Virus record (IMG/VR): IMGVR_UViG_3300020020_000044
Coordinates: 1-50,822 of that record
DNA length: 50,822 nucleotides
DNA from: a virus
Reading direction: 5' to 3' (one strand)
The position numbers and the translations under genes were made by a program. This document shows positions 18,646 through 26,678 of this stretch, piece after piece. Within the stretch, counting starts at the first letter, position 1; the number at the start of each line of letters is the position of its first letter. The notes beneath the pieces were generated by a model, which worked only from the letters and a program-made list of their open reading frames with translations, was not told the origin of the DNA and did not search any database.

Positions 18646-19010
18646 AAAAAATCGCCGGTCTCGAATTCGACGGCTGCTTCGATCCACTTCGCGAAGTCGC
18701 CCATACGCCCGGCGAAGTGGACGTCGATGCAGTCCGCCAGCGTAACGCTCGCGCCGCTGTCGATGTTCTGGACCTGCGTGTACTTGCTGAACGCATTGAC
18801 GACGAAGTCTAGCGTAGGGCCAAGGTCCGGGGATTGCAGAAGGTACGCTACCGCGTTCGCGAGGCGTTCGCTACCGCGCCCCTGCGCCATGCCAGCGAAC
18901 AGAGCAGCGCCGGCGTTCCCCAGGCGCGCGCATACTTGCAGGCTTACGCGCGCCGGGGCGTGGTTCAGGACGTAGCGATACCCGCCAACCTCGAGGGTAT
19001 TGCTAGCCAT
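18552..19010 (-). CDS. Tail assembly chaperone (G-type)
   Basis: A 152-residue helical protein (MASNTLEVGGYRYVLNHAPA ... QPDVATNG) between the tube protein and the tape measure. Its position and the slippery heptamer at codons 121-122 identify it as the unshifted chaperone product. The last 30 codons overlap the -1 frame. Such proteins coat the tape measure during tail assembly and are not in the mature virion. Confidence 0.8.
   Translation of the reverse strand: MASNTLEVGGYRYVLNHAPARVSLQVCARLGNAGAALFAGMAQGRGSERLANAVAYLLQSPDLGPTLDFVVNAFSKYTQVQNIDSGASVTLADCIDVHFAGRMGDFAKWIEAAVEFETGDFLGSLAERVLSALAAKAKGSESPSQPDVATNG
18645..18651 (-). promoter_or_regulatory. -1 ribosomal frameshift slippery heptamer
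   Basis: On the minus strand the sequence is T TTT TTA in the register GAT-TTT-TTA of the chaperone gene. The forward strand reads TAAAAAA. A -1 slip lets both tRNAs re-pair, and the next codon becomes AGG in the GT frame. No stop codon is met before 18418. The site fits the X XXY YYZ rule. Confidence 0.9.
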
Positions 19011-19438
19011 TACGTACCCGCTTCGACGACCTTGGGATTGACGACGACGATTTTCCAGTCTCGTGGGCCGGCTTCTTCGCCGTACGCGATGGCCGGGAAG
19101 CCCTCGATCCACGCCTCATCCGAGACGAAGAGCGACGCGCCATTGCCGTCTCGAACCATGAGCGGGGACACGCCGGCGCCGCCCGCGGAGAGTAGATCCT
19201 GATTCAGGATCCCGGTAAACACGCCGTTCGACCGCGAGGTCTGCATGAGGTGCACAGTTAGCTTCGCGATTCGACCGATGATCTTCGAGCGCGTCACTTG
19301 ACCGTCGACGCCCTTGACCATGCGGAAACACTCGGTATCCCATTCGATGTCGATCATCGAACTTGGGGCATAGCCCTCGATCGGGATCCCCGCGTATAGA
19401 AACTGGACTTGGTCGGGATCGTAATGCTTGGTTGCCAT
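19010..19438 (-). CDS. Tail tube protein (DUF3277-like)
   Basis: A 142-residue protein: YDPDQVQFLYAGIPIEGYA, then IDIEWDTECFRMVKGVDGQVTRSK, KLTVHLMQTSRSNGVFTGIL, and a C-terminal WKIVVVNPKVVEAGT. This is the pattern of DUF3277-type tail tube subunits, which stack as hexameric rings inside the sheath. It lies directly after the sheath gene in transcription order, which is the usual arrangement. Confidence 0.85.
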   Translation of the reverse strand: MATKHYDPDQVQFLYAGIPIEGYAPSSMIDIEWDTECFRMVKGVDGQVTRSKIIGRIAKLTVHLMQTSRSNGVFTGILNQDLLSAGGAGVSPLMVRDGNGASLFVSDEAWIEGFPAIAYGEEAGPRDWKIVVVNPKVVEAGT

Positions 19439-19447
19439 GGTTCCTGC

Positions 19448-20845
19448 TTACAGCTTGACGAATACGGAGCAGCGAGCCTCGCGGATTGCGCCGCTGTAGG
19501 TGTACTCGATCACGATACCGGGCCCGCCGAGCAGGCGCGCCGAGCGCTCGTTGCTCGGGATCTGTCCGAGCGTCGGGACGCTTACCGTCGGTTCTAGTCC
19601 GAGCGAGTCGACGGCGAGGATCCCGCCTGCCGTGATACCGGCCTGGATCTGCGCGCGGCATTCGCTTTCATACATCGCGAGGCCTACCTTGGACATCGGG
19701 ACGCGATCGTTGTTCAGCGTGAGCGCCGCGAAACGTTCCTGCAAACGGATTGCGAACCAGTCCTCGAAGCGGGTCTGATCCATCGGCTTACCGCCAGCCG
19801 CGTCGCCGCCGAGCGTATGCACGCGCCCAGCCGTCGTCTCGATGACGGTGTATCCCTTCGAGCGAAGGTCCGCCTTTTCGTCCGGCGTCAGGTTCGAAGC
19901 AGGGACGCCCGTCAGCGTCTTCGCATTGAAGTCACCACCGGCGTGCGGCGGCGAGCCCGGGTCGAACGGTGCACGTTCGGCCATCATCGCAACGCCAGCC
20001 ATGCCATCCGTTCCGACCTTGTCGAAGATGCAGATGGTTCGCGCGTACGAGACGGCATCGAGCAGCGATTGAATATCGCCCGTTTCGCCCGTGTCGCGCG
20101 CGTTCGAGTCGGAAGTCGAGCAGCCGAAGAGTACGCGCTGAGTTTCCGCCCAGTCCGCGACCTCTTTCGTGATTGCCTTGGAATTGTGCGCGCAGCCAAG
20201 GTGGTACCAGTCAGCGTCGACCGCACGGATGGCGCTAAGGTTCGCATCGACACCGGGATCGGGCGTGCGGTCTTCGACGTCGATCCGGTCGTGGTTCCAA
20301 TCGCGGATGTAGAACCAGTTACCCGCCGCCATCGAGAGGTCGAGATGCGTCGCCGTTGCGCCGCTGGCCGTGACGACGAGGCCTTCGAGATCTTCTCCCG
20401 AGTCGTCGAGATCTTCGATCGCCAGTTCGATCGCGTCGCAGATCTCGTCTACCGTGCCGTCTTCGTCAGACGTGATCGAGATGTCCACCGGGGACTTGCC
20501 CACGAGTTCGAGCGTGAAGGAGTAGACCGTCGCGTCGTCCGCGGCCGGAGTGAGGCGGATGCTCGGCACCGGCGCTGCCGTCATGCGAAGCATCTTGATC
20601 GGCGACGGCTGGGGCGATTGCTGCAACGCGCGCTCGAGCGCGATCACGGCCGGGTGGTTCGAATCGAGAAGCGGATCGTCCTCGGTACCGGTCAGGGCGG
20701 CCTTCGACGTGACGACCGTCGAGAGATCGCCGCCGAACATTGACGCGGGGAAATGCGCCAGGATGCCCAAGGTTCCGAAACCGACCTGCGTAAGGGCGGG
20801 ACCCTCGCCGGCTACAATGACTGTCGAGAAATCGTCGAGTGACAT
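19448..20845 (-). CDS. Contractile tail sheath protein (DUF3383-like)
   Basis: A 465-residue protein with the DUF3383 sheath pattern: FGTLGILAHFP near the N-terminus, repeated ALERALQQSPQPS segments, VDADWYHLGCAHNSKAIT, and a C-terminal half with LTGVPASNLTPDEKADLRSKGY, MDQTRFEDWFAIRLQERF and YESECRAQIQAGI. It proves that the tail is contractile. It is the longest structural gene in this block apart from the tape measure. Confidence 0.88.
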   Translation of the reverse strand: MSLDDFSTVIVAGEGPALTQVGFGTLGILAHFPASMFGGDLSTVVTSKAALTGTEDDPLLDSNHPAVIALERALQQSPQPSPIKMLRMTAAPVPSIRLTPAADDATVYSFTLELVGKSPVDISITSDEDGTVDEICDAIELAIEDLDDSGEDLEGLVVTASGATATHLDLSMAAGNWFYIRDWNHDRIDVEDRTPDPGVDANLSAIRAVDADWYHLGCAHNSKAITKEVADWAETQRVLFGCSTSDSNARDTGETGDIQSLLDAVSYARTICIFDKVGTDGMAGVAMMAERAPFDPGSPPHAGGDFNAKTLTGVPASNLTPDEKADLRSKGYTVIETTAGRVHTLGGDAAGGKPMDQTRFEDWFAIRLQERFAALTLNNDRVPMSKVGLAMYESECRAQIQAGITAGGILAVDSLGLEPTVSVPTLGQIPSNERSARLLGGPGIVIEYTYSGAIREARCSVFVKL

Positions 20846-20885
20846 GGGGTGCCCCTTTCAGGGTAGCATACACGTATGGGTTCTG

Positions 20886-21530
20886 TCACGGGTCCTCTTC
20901 GAGCGGGTATTCAGGGGATACCGTGGTCGTTACGAGCGCGCTTTCGATCGTCGTGATCGGGGCGTCTTGCGCGAAGGACGCTCCGTTGAATACGAGCCGG
21001 CCAATGTATACGGACACGGGTCGGCCGTCCTCGCCATCATACTCGTCGTCTGCGATCTCGTCCCAGTTCGTATACGCCAGGCCGATCGCTTCGAGTTCAT
21101 CCGCGGCCGACGGCAGACGAATACGATCGACCAGAGCTCGGAAGTGTTCAGACGCTGGCGTGCTCTGGTTCGGGCACTCGATCCGGACTTCGATCGTGTA
21201 GATGCGCTGGCCGTGAAGTGATACAAGAACCGCGCCGAGTCGCGCCTCAGGATCTTCGGGGTCCGGCTCGTACGTGTCTCCGACGATCGCAGTATCAGCG
21301 TCGTATACCGAGCGCAGTTCATCGCGACCGATCGGAACGACTTGAGCGATGTACCAATGCAGCGTGGTCGGATTTGATGGCGACGCGAACTGTCGCGGCA
21401 CGTCCCGCGACTGAACGACGCTTGGGCCGCTCGTCCCGCTGGCGCTCGGCACGGCGCCGGGCACGGTCGAGAGACGAGCGAAGAGCGCAGAGAGCGCAGG
21501 CTCTAGGGTAGACCATGCGGCCGTCGTCAT
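20886..21530 (-). CDS. Neck/tail terminator protein (gp12-/LIC12616-like)
   Basis: Start chosen at 21530 (MTTAAWSTLEPALSALFARL), which overlaps the upstream stop (ATGA). The 214-residue product contains LHWYIAQVVPIGRDELRSVYD, then an acidic segment and RIYTIEVRIECPNQ. These match the pattern of neck terminator proteins found just upstream of DUF3383 sheaths. It would seal the tail at the head-proximal end. Confidence 0.68.
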   Translation of the reverse strand: MTTAAWSTLEPALSALFARLSTVPGAVPSASGTSGPSVVQSRDVPRQFASPSNPTTLHWYIAQVVPIGRDELRSVYDADTAIVGDTYEPDPEDPEARLGAVLVSLHGQRIYTIEVRIECPNQSTPASEHFRALVDRIRLPSAADELEAIGLAYTNWDEIADDEYDGEDGRPVSVYIGRLVFNGASFAQDAPITTIESALVTTTVSPEYPLEEDP

Positions 21531-22222
21531 CGCAGCGCCCGCCGAACGCGCTTCGTGGTTCGCTTGAAAGAGCGCTTCAGAAACCGCGATAGCTTGCGCG
21601 TGTTCTTCGCGGCGAGCTTGCGAACTTTTTTCGTCGTGCGCTGGATCTTCTTGTTGCGCCGAGCGATGGCGCGGTTCCGCTTGCGCCGAGCGAGCGAGGC
21701 GCGCGCGGCCTTCCGCGCCGCGGCGCGCGCTGCCTTGATGGCTACCGGTGCGCCTTCGACGACCGACCCAATGGCGCCCCACATCTGCCCGGACGCAATG
21801 AGCGGCGTCGTAGCACCGGGGTACTTGCGCAGCTTGCGTTCAAGGTACGAGGACGACAGCGCCGGCGAGATTCCGCTTGAGATCCTTTGCCGAGCAAGCC
21901 CGGCGATGTGCTGGCCGGTCTGCGCAAGAAGCTTCGCTTCGAGCCCCGGGTCTTTCGACTTGAGCACCGCCGCCGCGGCCTTGCGCAGGCCTGCGATGAT
22001 GTCCGACTGGTTCGCGTCGATCGTGTCGCCGAGCCAGGACCGGCGCGGGACGCCGATGCCGTGCTCGTGCGCGTTCGCGATCTGCCCTACGGTCGCGGTC
22101 TTCGAATCGTTCGCCTTCGCCGCGGCAGCGTCGCCGAAGATCCCGACCTTCACGCGCGGGCGGGTCTTGTTCAGGCGGGCCTTCAGAAGCGACCACCCGT
22201 TATCCTTGACGGTAACGGGCAT
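21527..22222 (-). CDS. HK97 gp10/Mu gpG-like neck protein with long basic C-terminus
   Basis: The start at 22222 (MPVTVKDNGWSLLKARLNK) overlaps the connector stop. The 231-residue protein has KVGIFGDAAA, VGQIANAHEHGIGVPRRSWLGD and IASGQMWGAIGSVVEG, the pattern of Mu gpG / HK97 gp10-type tail-completion proteins. From about residue 178 the C-terminus is unusually basic (roughly 50 residues, over 40 percent Arg/Lys). This is not usual in the family and might contact DNA or nucleic acid in the neck. Confidence 0.72.
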   Translation of the reverse strand: MPVTVKDNGWSLLKARLNKTRPRVKVGIFGDAAAAKANDSKTATVGQIANAHEHGIGVPRRSWLGDTIDANQSDIIAGLRKAAAAVLKSKDPGLEAKLLAQTGQHIAGLARQRISSGISPALSSSYLERKLRKYPGATTPLIASGQMWGAIGSVVEGAPVAIKAARAAARKAARASLARRKRNRAIARRNKKIQRTTKKVRKLAAKNTRKLSRFLKRSFKRTTKRVRRALR

Positions 22223-22545
22223 CACTCCTCCGTATCGCAGCCCGGGATCGCGAGGCCCATGCCGCACGCGTACAGCGCCGCGAGGCGTTCGCGTTCTTGC
22301 AGGTACAGCGTCCCCGCTTCGATCGGGATCGCCTTCTTGCCGATGATCCGCGCGTCCCGCCCGAGCGGGTCGGCCGCGAGGATGTGCGCAGCGAGCCACA
22401 TGACTGCCTCCGTGCGCGAAGCGCCGAACGAATCAGCATCCGTCTGGATCTCAGCCGCTGCCAGCGCGGCCGAGATCCGGGCGGGATCGTTGGCGTAGAC
22501 CGTCGCGAATTCGCCGCGAACCGCGATGAATTCAGCGGCGGTCAT
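22222..22545 (-). CDS. Head-tail connector (DUF4054-like)
   Basis: A 107-residue helical protein: FIAVRGEFATVYANDPARIS, FGASRTEAVMWLAAHILAADP, LYLQERERLAALYACG. The last two segments match DUF4054 connector proteins that dock below the portal. Its place between the major capsid gene and the gp10-like gene fits. Confidence 0.72.
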   Translation of the reverse strand: MTAAEFIAVRGEFATVYANDPARISAALAAAEIQTDADSFGASRTEAVMWLAAHILAADPLGRDARIIGKKAIPIEAGTLYLQERERLAALYACGMGLAIPGCDTEE

Positions 22546-22549
22546 GGCG

Positions 22550-22747
22550 TTACGCGCAGGGCTTCAGCGCGCCGGCTTTGACGTAGGCTGCGATTGACTC
22601 GGCGTACTTCGCGCAGAGACGATTGGAGATCTCGATCACGCGAGCGCCCGAAAGCGAAAGCGTGATCGACGTCGAGCAATGCTCGGAAGTGTCGGCCGAA
22701 AGCGTGAGCTTCGTCCGCTGCCGGTGGTCTCGTACGACGAACTTCAT
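22550..22747 (-). CDS. Small protein between capsid and connector (65 aa)
   Basis: The product MKFVVRDHRQRTKLTLSADT... has a basic N-terminus, a strand-rich centre and a C-terminus AAYVKAGALKPCA. It fills the space between the capsid gene and the connector with 5 and 41 bases on its two sides. Many myophages of this type have a small unknown gene here. No function is assigned. Confidence 0.6.
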   Translation of the reverse strand: MKFVVRDHRQRTKLTLSADTSEHCSTSITLSLSGARVIEISNRLCAKYAESIAAYVKAGALKPCA

Positions 22748-22757
22748 GGCGGTGTTT

Positions 22758-22780
22758 CGGGGCCCCGCGGGCGGGCCCCG
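22758..22780. terminator. GC hairpin after the major capsid gene
   Basis: CGGGGCCC (22758-22765) and GGGCCCCG (22773-22780) form an 8-bp perfect stem with a 7-nt loop, just downstream (leftward) of the capsid stop. No U-tract follows on the minus strand, so it is not a canonical intrinsic terminator. It may attenuate transcription or protect the 3' end of the abundant capsid message. The core shares GGGGCCCC with the promoter palindromes at 34-39 kb, but no promoter surrounds it. Confidence 0.55.
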
Positions 22781-22788
22781 TCCTTGGA

Positions 22789-23826
22789 TTACTCAGCCGC
22801 TTCCGCGTCGAGATCCATACGCGCGCACGCGAGGGGGTATCGAACGTGGAGACCACCGACCGCGCCGTGCGTGAGCACCTGATACGCGTAGCCTTCGGCC
22901 TGGGGCGGAAGCTCACGGAAGTCGTACTTCAGCACGAACTCCAGAACCATCTGCGTGTTCTTGTATGCGATCGCCTTCGGGCCGCCGGCCTCGCTCGCGG
23001 TGTTCAGACGCTTCCAGAAGTGAACCGTCACGCCCGGGAACTTCGCCTTGAGGGCGTTGAGCCGCGACGTTGAGTCGTAGCGCGAGAAGCGCCGGTCGAG
23101 GACGGGCTTGGCACTCAGCGGCAGGATGAGCGTGTCGGCCGTGAAGTTCTCGGCGCTGTTCTGCTCGACCGCATTGAGCAAGGCACTGAGGTCGTTTTCG
23201 AGGGCCGTGGACTTCGCCTCGTAGTCATCGGGATCCGTGGGCTCGGCGGCCGAGAAGTCCCATTCGCCAGCCGTCGGAACGACTTCCTGGAAGGCCGTCG
23301 AATTCGTGAGGCCTTCGATTCCTCGGTCCGAGTCGCCGACTGCGATCACGTTGTCCAGGAACTGCTCGTGGCCGATACGGCACGACAGGGCGCGCTCGCG
23401 CTCGAGCGGGACGCCCGCGTACGCCGCGCGTTGCAGATCCTGCACGCTGTATTTGTAGCTCGACCCGTAGTCGTAAAACGCCTTCGGGGTTCGCTTCTTG
23501 AACACATCGGCAGAACCGACCGCGCTAGAGTAGTTCGTGAGCCACTCGACCAGGGCGATACGATCCCACATGTCGTAGTTCCAGGAATCCGCGCCGTCCG
23601 GCACGGTCGTGAACTTGACGAAGAGCCGACCTTTGATCGGGTCGGTGAGAACCTGGTACGACTGGGCCGAGACGAACTCGACCTCTCGCGCCAGGATCGC
23701 CGTGTCGCCGGCCGCATCGGTGCGGGCCACAACAGAACCATCGGCGCGGGTCTCGTTCAGGACGCCGAGCTCTTCGAGCGCGCGCTTGTGATTCTCGAAG
23801 TTCGGGGTGTTCAGGATGCGGAGCAT
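22789..23826 (-). CDS. Major capsid protein (DUF2184-like, HK97 fold)
   Basis: A 345-residue protein: MLRILNTPNFENHKRALEEL, AREVEFVSAQSYQVLTDPIKG, GSSYKYSVQDLQRAAYAGVP, CRIGHEQFLDNVIAVGD, GLTNSTAFQEVVPTA and VTVHFWKRLNTAS. This pattern and the position after the protease/scaffold and cement genes identify the DUF2184 capsid family. It forms the icosahedral shell. Confidence 0.88.
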   Translation of the reverse strand: MLRILNTPNFENHKRALEELGVLNETRADGSVVARTDAAGDTAILAREVEFVSAQSYQVLTDPIKGRLFVKFTTVPDGADSWNYDMWDRIALVEWLTNYSSAVGSADVFKKRTPKAFYDYGSSYKYSVQDLQRAAYAGVPLERERALSCRIGHEQFLDNVIAVGDSDRGIEGLTNSTAFQEVVPTAGEWDFSAAEPTDPDDYEAKSTALENDLSALLNAVEQNSAENFTADTLILPLSAKPVLDRRFSRYDSTSRLNALKAKFPGVTVHFWKRLNTASEAGGPKAIAYKNTQMVLEFVLKYDFRELPPQAEGYAYQVLTHGAVGGLHVRYPLACARMDLDAEAAE

Positions 23827-23856
23827 TTTCGTGGTTCCTTGGTACTCGTTGAAAAC

Positions 23857-24402
23857 TTAGGCGGTCGGGCCAGTCGGGCCGGTCGGGCCAGTCGGGCCAG
23901 TCGGGCCAGCGGCGCCGGTAACGGCGTAGCCGATGCGAGCGATCACGCAGAGCGAGGCGCTGAACGATCGTTTGACGACAGCGCCCGCGAGTAGAGCCGC
24001 GTTCGCCGTGTCGACGTCGTTTCGAACCATGCCGCGCCCGGTCGAGGCGTGGACGACATAGACCGCGTCGCCCTTCGCCATCTGTTCCTGGCTCGTCACG
24101 ACGATACCCGGGCCCTGCTCGACCACGGGGATTGCGTCGCCGATTGCGTATTCGGCGCTGGTACCGTTCGCGGCCTTGCTCATATCGAGCAGCGCGAAGC
24201 CCATGCCCTTCAGCGTGACCTCGTCGGCCGTAGTCGGAAGCTTGCGCTTGCCCTCCGTCGAACCTTCGGACACGAAGAGCCCGGCAGGGATAGCGGCTAC
24301 CTCGACCACGCCACGGCCGTCGATGTGAAACTGATCGATCGGGCCGATGGTCTGGCCGGCGCGTGCCGACGGAAATTGTTCCAGCTGAGTGGTTTGGGGC
24401 AT
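23857..24402 (-). CDS. Capsid cement/decoration protein with collagen-like tail
   Basis: A 181-residue protein in the position of gp24-type structural cement proteins. Its body (IDGRGVVEVAAIPAGLFVSEG ... VKRSFSASLCVIARIG) has the beta-rich pattern of that family. It ends in AVTGAAG followed by five Gly-Pro-Thr triplets and a final Ala. Cement proteins with collagen-like tails are uncommon. If exposed, the tails would make short trimeric filaments on the capsid surface. Confidence 0.75.
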   Translation of the reverse strand: MPQTTQLEQFPSARAGQTIGPIDQFHIDGRGVVEVAAIPAGLFVSEGSTEGKRKLPTTADEVTLKGMGFALLDMSKAANGTSAEYAIGDAIPVVEQGPGIVVTSQEQMAKGDAVYVVHASTGRGMVRNDVDTANAALLAGAVVKRSFSASLCVIARIGYAVTGAAGPTGPTGPTGPTGPTA

Positions 24403-24438
24403 TGTCGTAGGTTCCTGGTGCTGTCTGGGAAAATCTTG

Positions 24439-25464
24439 TTAGACCGAGACGCCGAGCTTCTTAGCGCCTTCGAGGTGGGCGTTGCGAATGGCCTCGGGGG
24501 AGAGCGCCGCGGCGGCGTCCGCGCGCGAGGCGCCGGTGCCATTGAGAGCGGCGACCACTTCCGCGGCCTTGCTCGACGGTGCGAGCGTCGCGTCGAAGCG
24601 CGCTTCGACGTACACGTCGTCGCGGCCTTCGGCATTGAACGAAGAATCAGCGCGCTTGATCACGGCGACCCGGAGATCGCGATCGCTCGCGTCGGCCTTG
24701 AATTCCGCGCCGAGCACGGGCTTGACCTTGGCTTCGAGCGCCGAGCGCTTCGCCTTGGCAACCTCGGCATCGTGCGCCGCAACGGCCTTGGAGAGGTCGG
24801 CCACCTGAACGGTGAGCGCGTCCGCGCGCGCCGCGAGTTTCGTAACCTCGGCCTGGGCCTCGGCACCTTCGAATTCTTTTCCGTTGATCGTGAGTTTCAT
24901 GGGTGGATCGTCCTGGACAGTTTCGGGGATTTCTTCGCCGGCTGCATCGAGACGGCATTGCGCGCCCATGCGACCTTTGCCCGGTTCGAGCATGGCGACA
25001 TGGTTGTATCGAATCGCGGTCTGGCGCTGGTCGTAGCGCTGGCCGGCGTACTCGCCCGGCGTCGGGTCGATCACGCAGCCGTAGCCCGCGGACAGTTCCG
25101 CAAGGGTCTTGCGCTCGGCACCTTCGATCGCGTCCTGCCGCGCGAGCACGAGGCTTGCGCGAACGAGCTCGCCATCGGCGCGGACCGAGCCGGCGCGGAC
25201 ATGGCCAGCGACGGCGCGCGCTGCGTTGCTCGGCGTGACCGCGTTCCCGGCTGGGTGACCAATCGTGACGGGGACATCTTCGAGACTCGCGAGGGAGTCC
25301 GCGTGGAATACGTCGTCCGGGTGCCGGAGCTCGCGCACCATTGAGCCGTCCGCGCGCTGATACGTGAACACGCCCGTGCGCGTAGGCGCAGCCGTAACGC
25401 GGAGGAGACCCCCCGCGGTACGGTCTACGGCATCGATACGAGATTCAGCGAAACGGAGAGCCAC
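24439..25464 (-). CDS. Prohead protease fused to scaffold (DUF2213-like)
   Basis: A 341-residue protein. The first half has the DUF2213 protease pattern: RIDAVDRTAGGLLRVTAAPTR, VFHADSLASLEDVPVTIGHPAG, LAELSAGYGCVIDPTPG, and QTAIRYNHVAMLEPGKGRMG, where the His and Ser in conserved segments are candidate catalytic residues. The second half (from about residue 189) is a charged coiled coil typical of scaffolds. An in-frame ATG at 24900 (MKLTINGKEF) could give a separate 153-residue scaffold, as in lambda C/Nu3, though its upstream AGGA is weak. Confidence 0.82.
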   Translation of the reverse strand: MALRFAESRIDAVDRTAGGLLRVTAAPTRTGVFTYQRADGSMVRELRHPDDVFHADSLASLEDVPVTIGHPAGNAVTPSNAARAVAGHVRAGSVRADGELVRASLVLARQDAIEGAERKTLAELSAGYGCVIDPTPGEYAGQRYDQRQTAIRYNHVAMLEPGKGRMGAQCRLDAAGEEIPETVQDDPPMKLTINGKEFEGAEAQAEVTKLAARADALTVQVADLSKAVAAHDAEVAKAKRSALEAKVKPVLGAEFKADASDRDLRVAVIKRADSSFNAEGRDDVYVEARFDATLAPSSKAAEVVAALNGTGASRADAAAALSPEAIRNAHLEGAKKLGVSV

Positions 25465-25503
25465 TACTCCGTTAGCGTCGCATGACTCGCGTATGCGTGC
25501 AAC

Positions 25504-25725
25504 CTATCGGGAAATGCGCGCATACTGCGCGCGGACGGACTTCGGCAGGCCTTGCCAGCATTCGAGGCATACGGCGGCGAAATGTGGGACCTCGCTCGTG
25601 GCTGACCATTCCGCCGTCCGCTTTTTGCAGCATCGACAGTCGTGCAGTCTATGCCGCCCCACACCGCCGAGGTTATACCCGTTGAACATGATCTGCCCGA
25701 CCCGGCCCCCGCAATTGACGATCAC
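25504..25725 (-). CDS. Small Cys-rich protein (73 aa)
   Basis: The start is taken as the GTG at 25725, which overlaps the upstream stop (GTGA). The ATG at 25689 is an alternative. DCRCCKKRTAEWS ... VCLECWQGLPKSV gives a CxCC plus CxxC set, a possible zinc ribbon. It belongs to the accessory block inserted between the Mu F-like head gene and the protease gene. Function unknown. Confidence 0.55.
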   Translation of the reverse strand: MIVNCGGRVGQIMFNGYNLGGVGRHRLHDCRCCKKRTAEWSATSEVPHFAAVCLECWQGLPKSVRAQYARISR

Positions 25726-26024
25726 TTCGTCGCCCCCGCGCACGCCTTCGCCGCCGCGCCGAGGAACATTCCGCCGGCGCCGCCGAGTAGCAGACCGAGC
25801 GCGATCAGCGCCGCGGCACCGAGCTTGAACCACGGAACCGTGTCGCTTGCCTGGCACGTGTCGAGCGGGTAGCCGCTCATGATCTGGCGGTACGGTTCGG
25901 ACTCGCGCTCGTACCCTGCGCTTGCGCGCGCGTCGATATTCGATCTAATCATTTCGGTCTGTGCTCCTCGGTGGTAATGAAGTCGGTCTGGTGGCAGCGT
26001 CATTCGCTCTGTCGTGTATCTCAT
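25722..26024 (-). CDS. Tail-anchored small membrane protein (100 aa)
   Basis: The ATG at 26024 overlaps the upstream stop (ATGA). The polar N-terminal two-thirds includes ARASAGYERESEPYRQIM. A single hydrophobic segment follows at about residues 70-95 (FKLGAAALIALGLLLGGAGG), then AKACAGATK. No family is recognised. It lies in the same coupled accessory operon as the HxH-motif protein. Confidence 0.6.
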   Translation of the reverse strand: MRYTTERMTLPPDRLHYHRGAQTEMIRSNIDARASAGYERESEPYRQIMSGYPLDTCQASDTVPWFKLGAAALIALGLLLGGAGGMFLGAAAKACAGATK

Positions 26025-26479
26025 TGCATCGATCCACTTCCGTTCGCCGACCAGACGCGCCCGGTGCGATCCATGAAAGACCATGAGCGCCCGTGCTTCA
26101 GCCCTGCGCGGAACAGCGTCCAGACGGGGGTAATTGTCAACGAGACAGCGTGACGTTCGTTCGTCAGGCGATTCGTGTCGCCGGTGTGAAATGCCTGGTA
26201 CGCCGGTCGCCACTCGCCACGCCAGAGATACGGGATCGCTTGGACGTATTCGCCGCGAAGTAGTTCCGATGAGCACCAGATCCAGGGATGGTCGTGCCAG
26301 CCACGATCGGGATCGCTCTGGTGGAAGTGGTGCAAGAACAAGAACGGCGCGCCCGCGAGTCTCGCCACCCATTGAGGGAAGTGCCACCGCGAGAGATACG
26401 GCGTGCCGTCCGGCGCTGGGATCAGTTCATATCGCGCGAGGAAGAATGCTAGGCTGCGCCAGACGAGAAAGCGAATCAC
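26021..26479 (-). CDS. Cupin-like/HxH-motif phage protein (152 aa)
   Basis: The start is the GTG at 26479, which overlaps the upstream stop (GTGA). Its core is FLFLHHFHQSDPDRGWHDHPWIW, then LLRGEYVQAIPYLWRG and RLTNERHAVSLTITPVWTLF. The HHFH...HDHPW pair of His clusters followed by strands is the pattern of a widespread cupin-like phage/bacterial family with a likely metal site. Its reaction is unknown. It is an accessory gene in an otherwise structural operon. Confidence 0.65.
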   Translation of the reverse strand: MIRFLVWRSLAFFLARYELIPAPDGTPYLSRWHFPQWVARLAGAPFLFLHHFHQSDPDRGWHDHPWIWCSSELLRGEYVQAIPYLWRGEWRPAYQAFHTGDTNRLTNERHAVSLTITPVWTLFRAGLKHGRSWSFMDRTGRVWSANGSGSMQ

Positions 26480-26646
26480 TTGGCGTCCGTCTCGCGACGA
26501 GCCGCCCAGCCTTCCGACAATGCACGCAGCAGGCCACTCTCGGTCCGGCGTCGCGTACGTTCGAGCGTTGCGAGTTTCCTTGCGAAGGCCATCGCCTCGG
26601 TATCGCAAGAGGTCGGTGGCATCGTCGCGCGGTCGTCGTTAGGCAT
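26476..26646 (-). CDS. Small charged protein (56 aa)
   Basis: Start chosen at ATG 26646 (MPNDDRATMPPT). The hexamer CATAAC lies 6 nt upstream and TGGCCA 17 nt beyond, resembling the leaderless promoters elsewhere in this genome. An AGGGA sits directly in front. ATG 26673 would add nine residues. The protein is Arg/Thr/Glu-rich (RKLATLERTRRRTESGLLRA) and probably helical. Function unknown. Confidence 0.45.
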   Translation of the reverse strand: MPNDDRATMPPTSCDTEAMAFARKLATLERTRRRTESGLLRALSEGWAARRETDAK

Positions 26647-26678
26647 GTCCCTGTTATGCGGTATGCGAGGCATTTTGG

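Noticed and set aside
22758-22780. Hairpin after the capsid gene as another copy of the GGGGCCCC operator
   Set aside because: The core bases coincide, but there is no TTGACC or -10 around it and it forms a stem-loop between genes of one operon, so it is better seen as an RNA hairpin.
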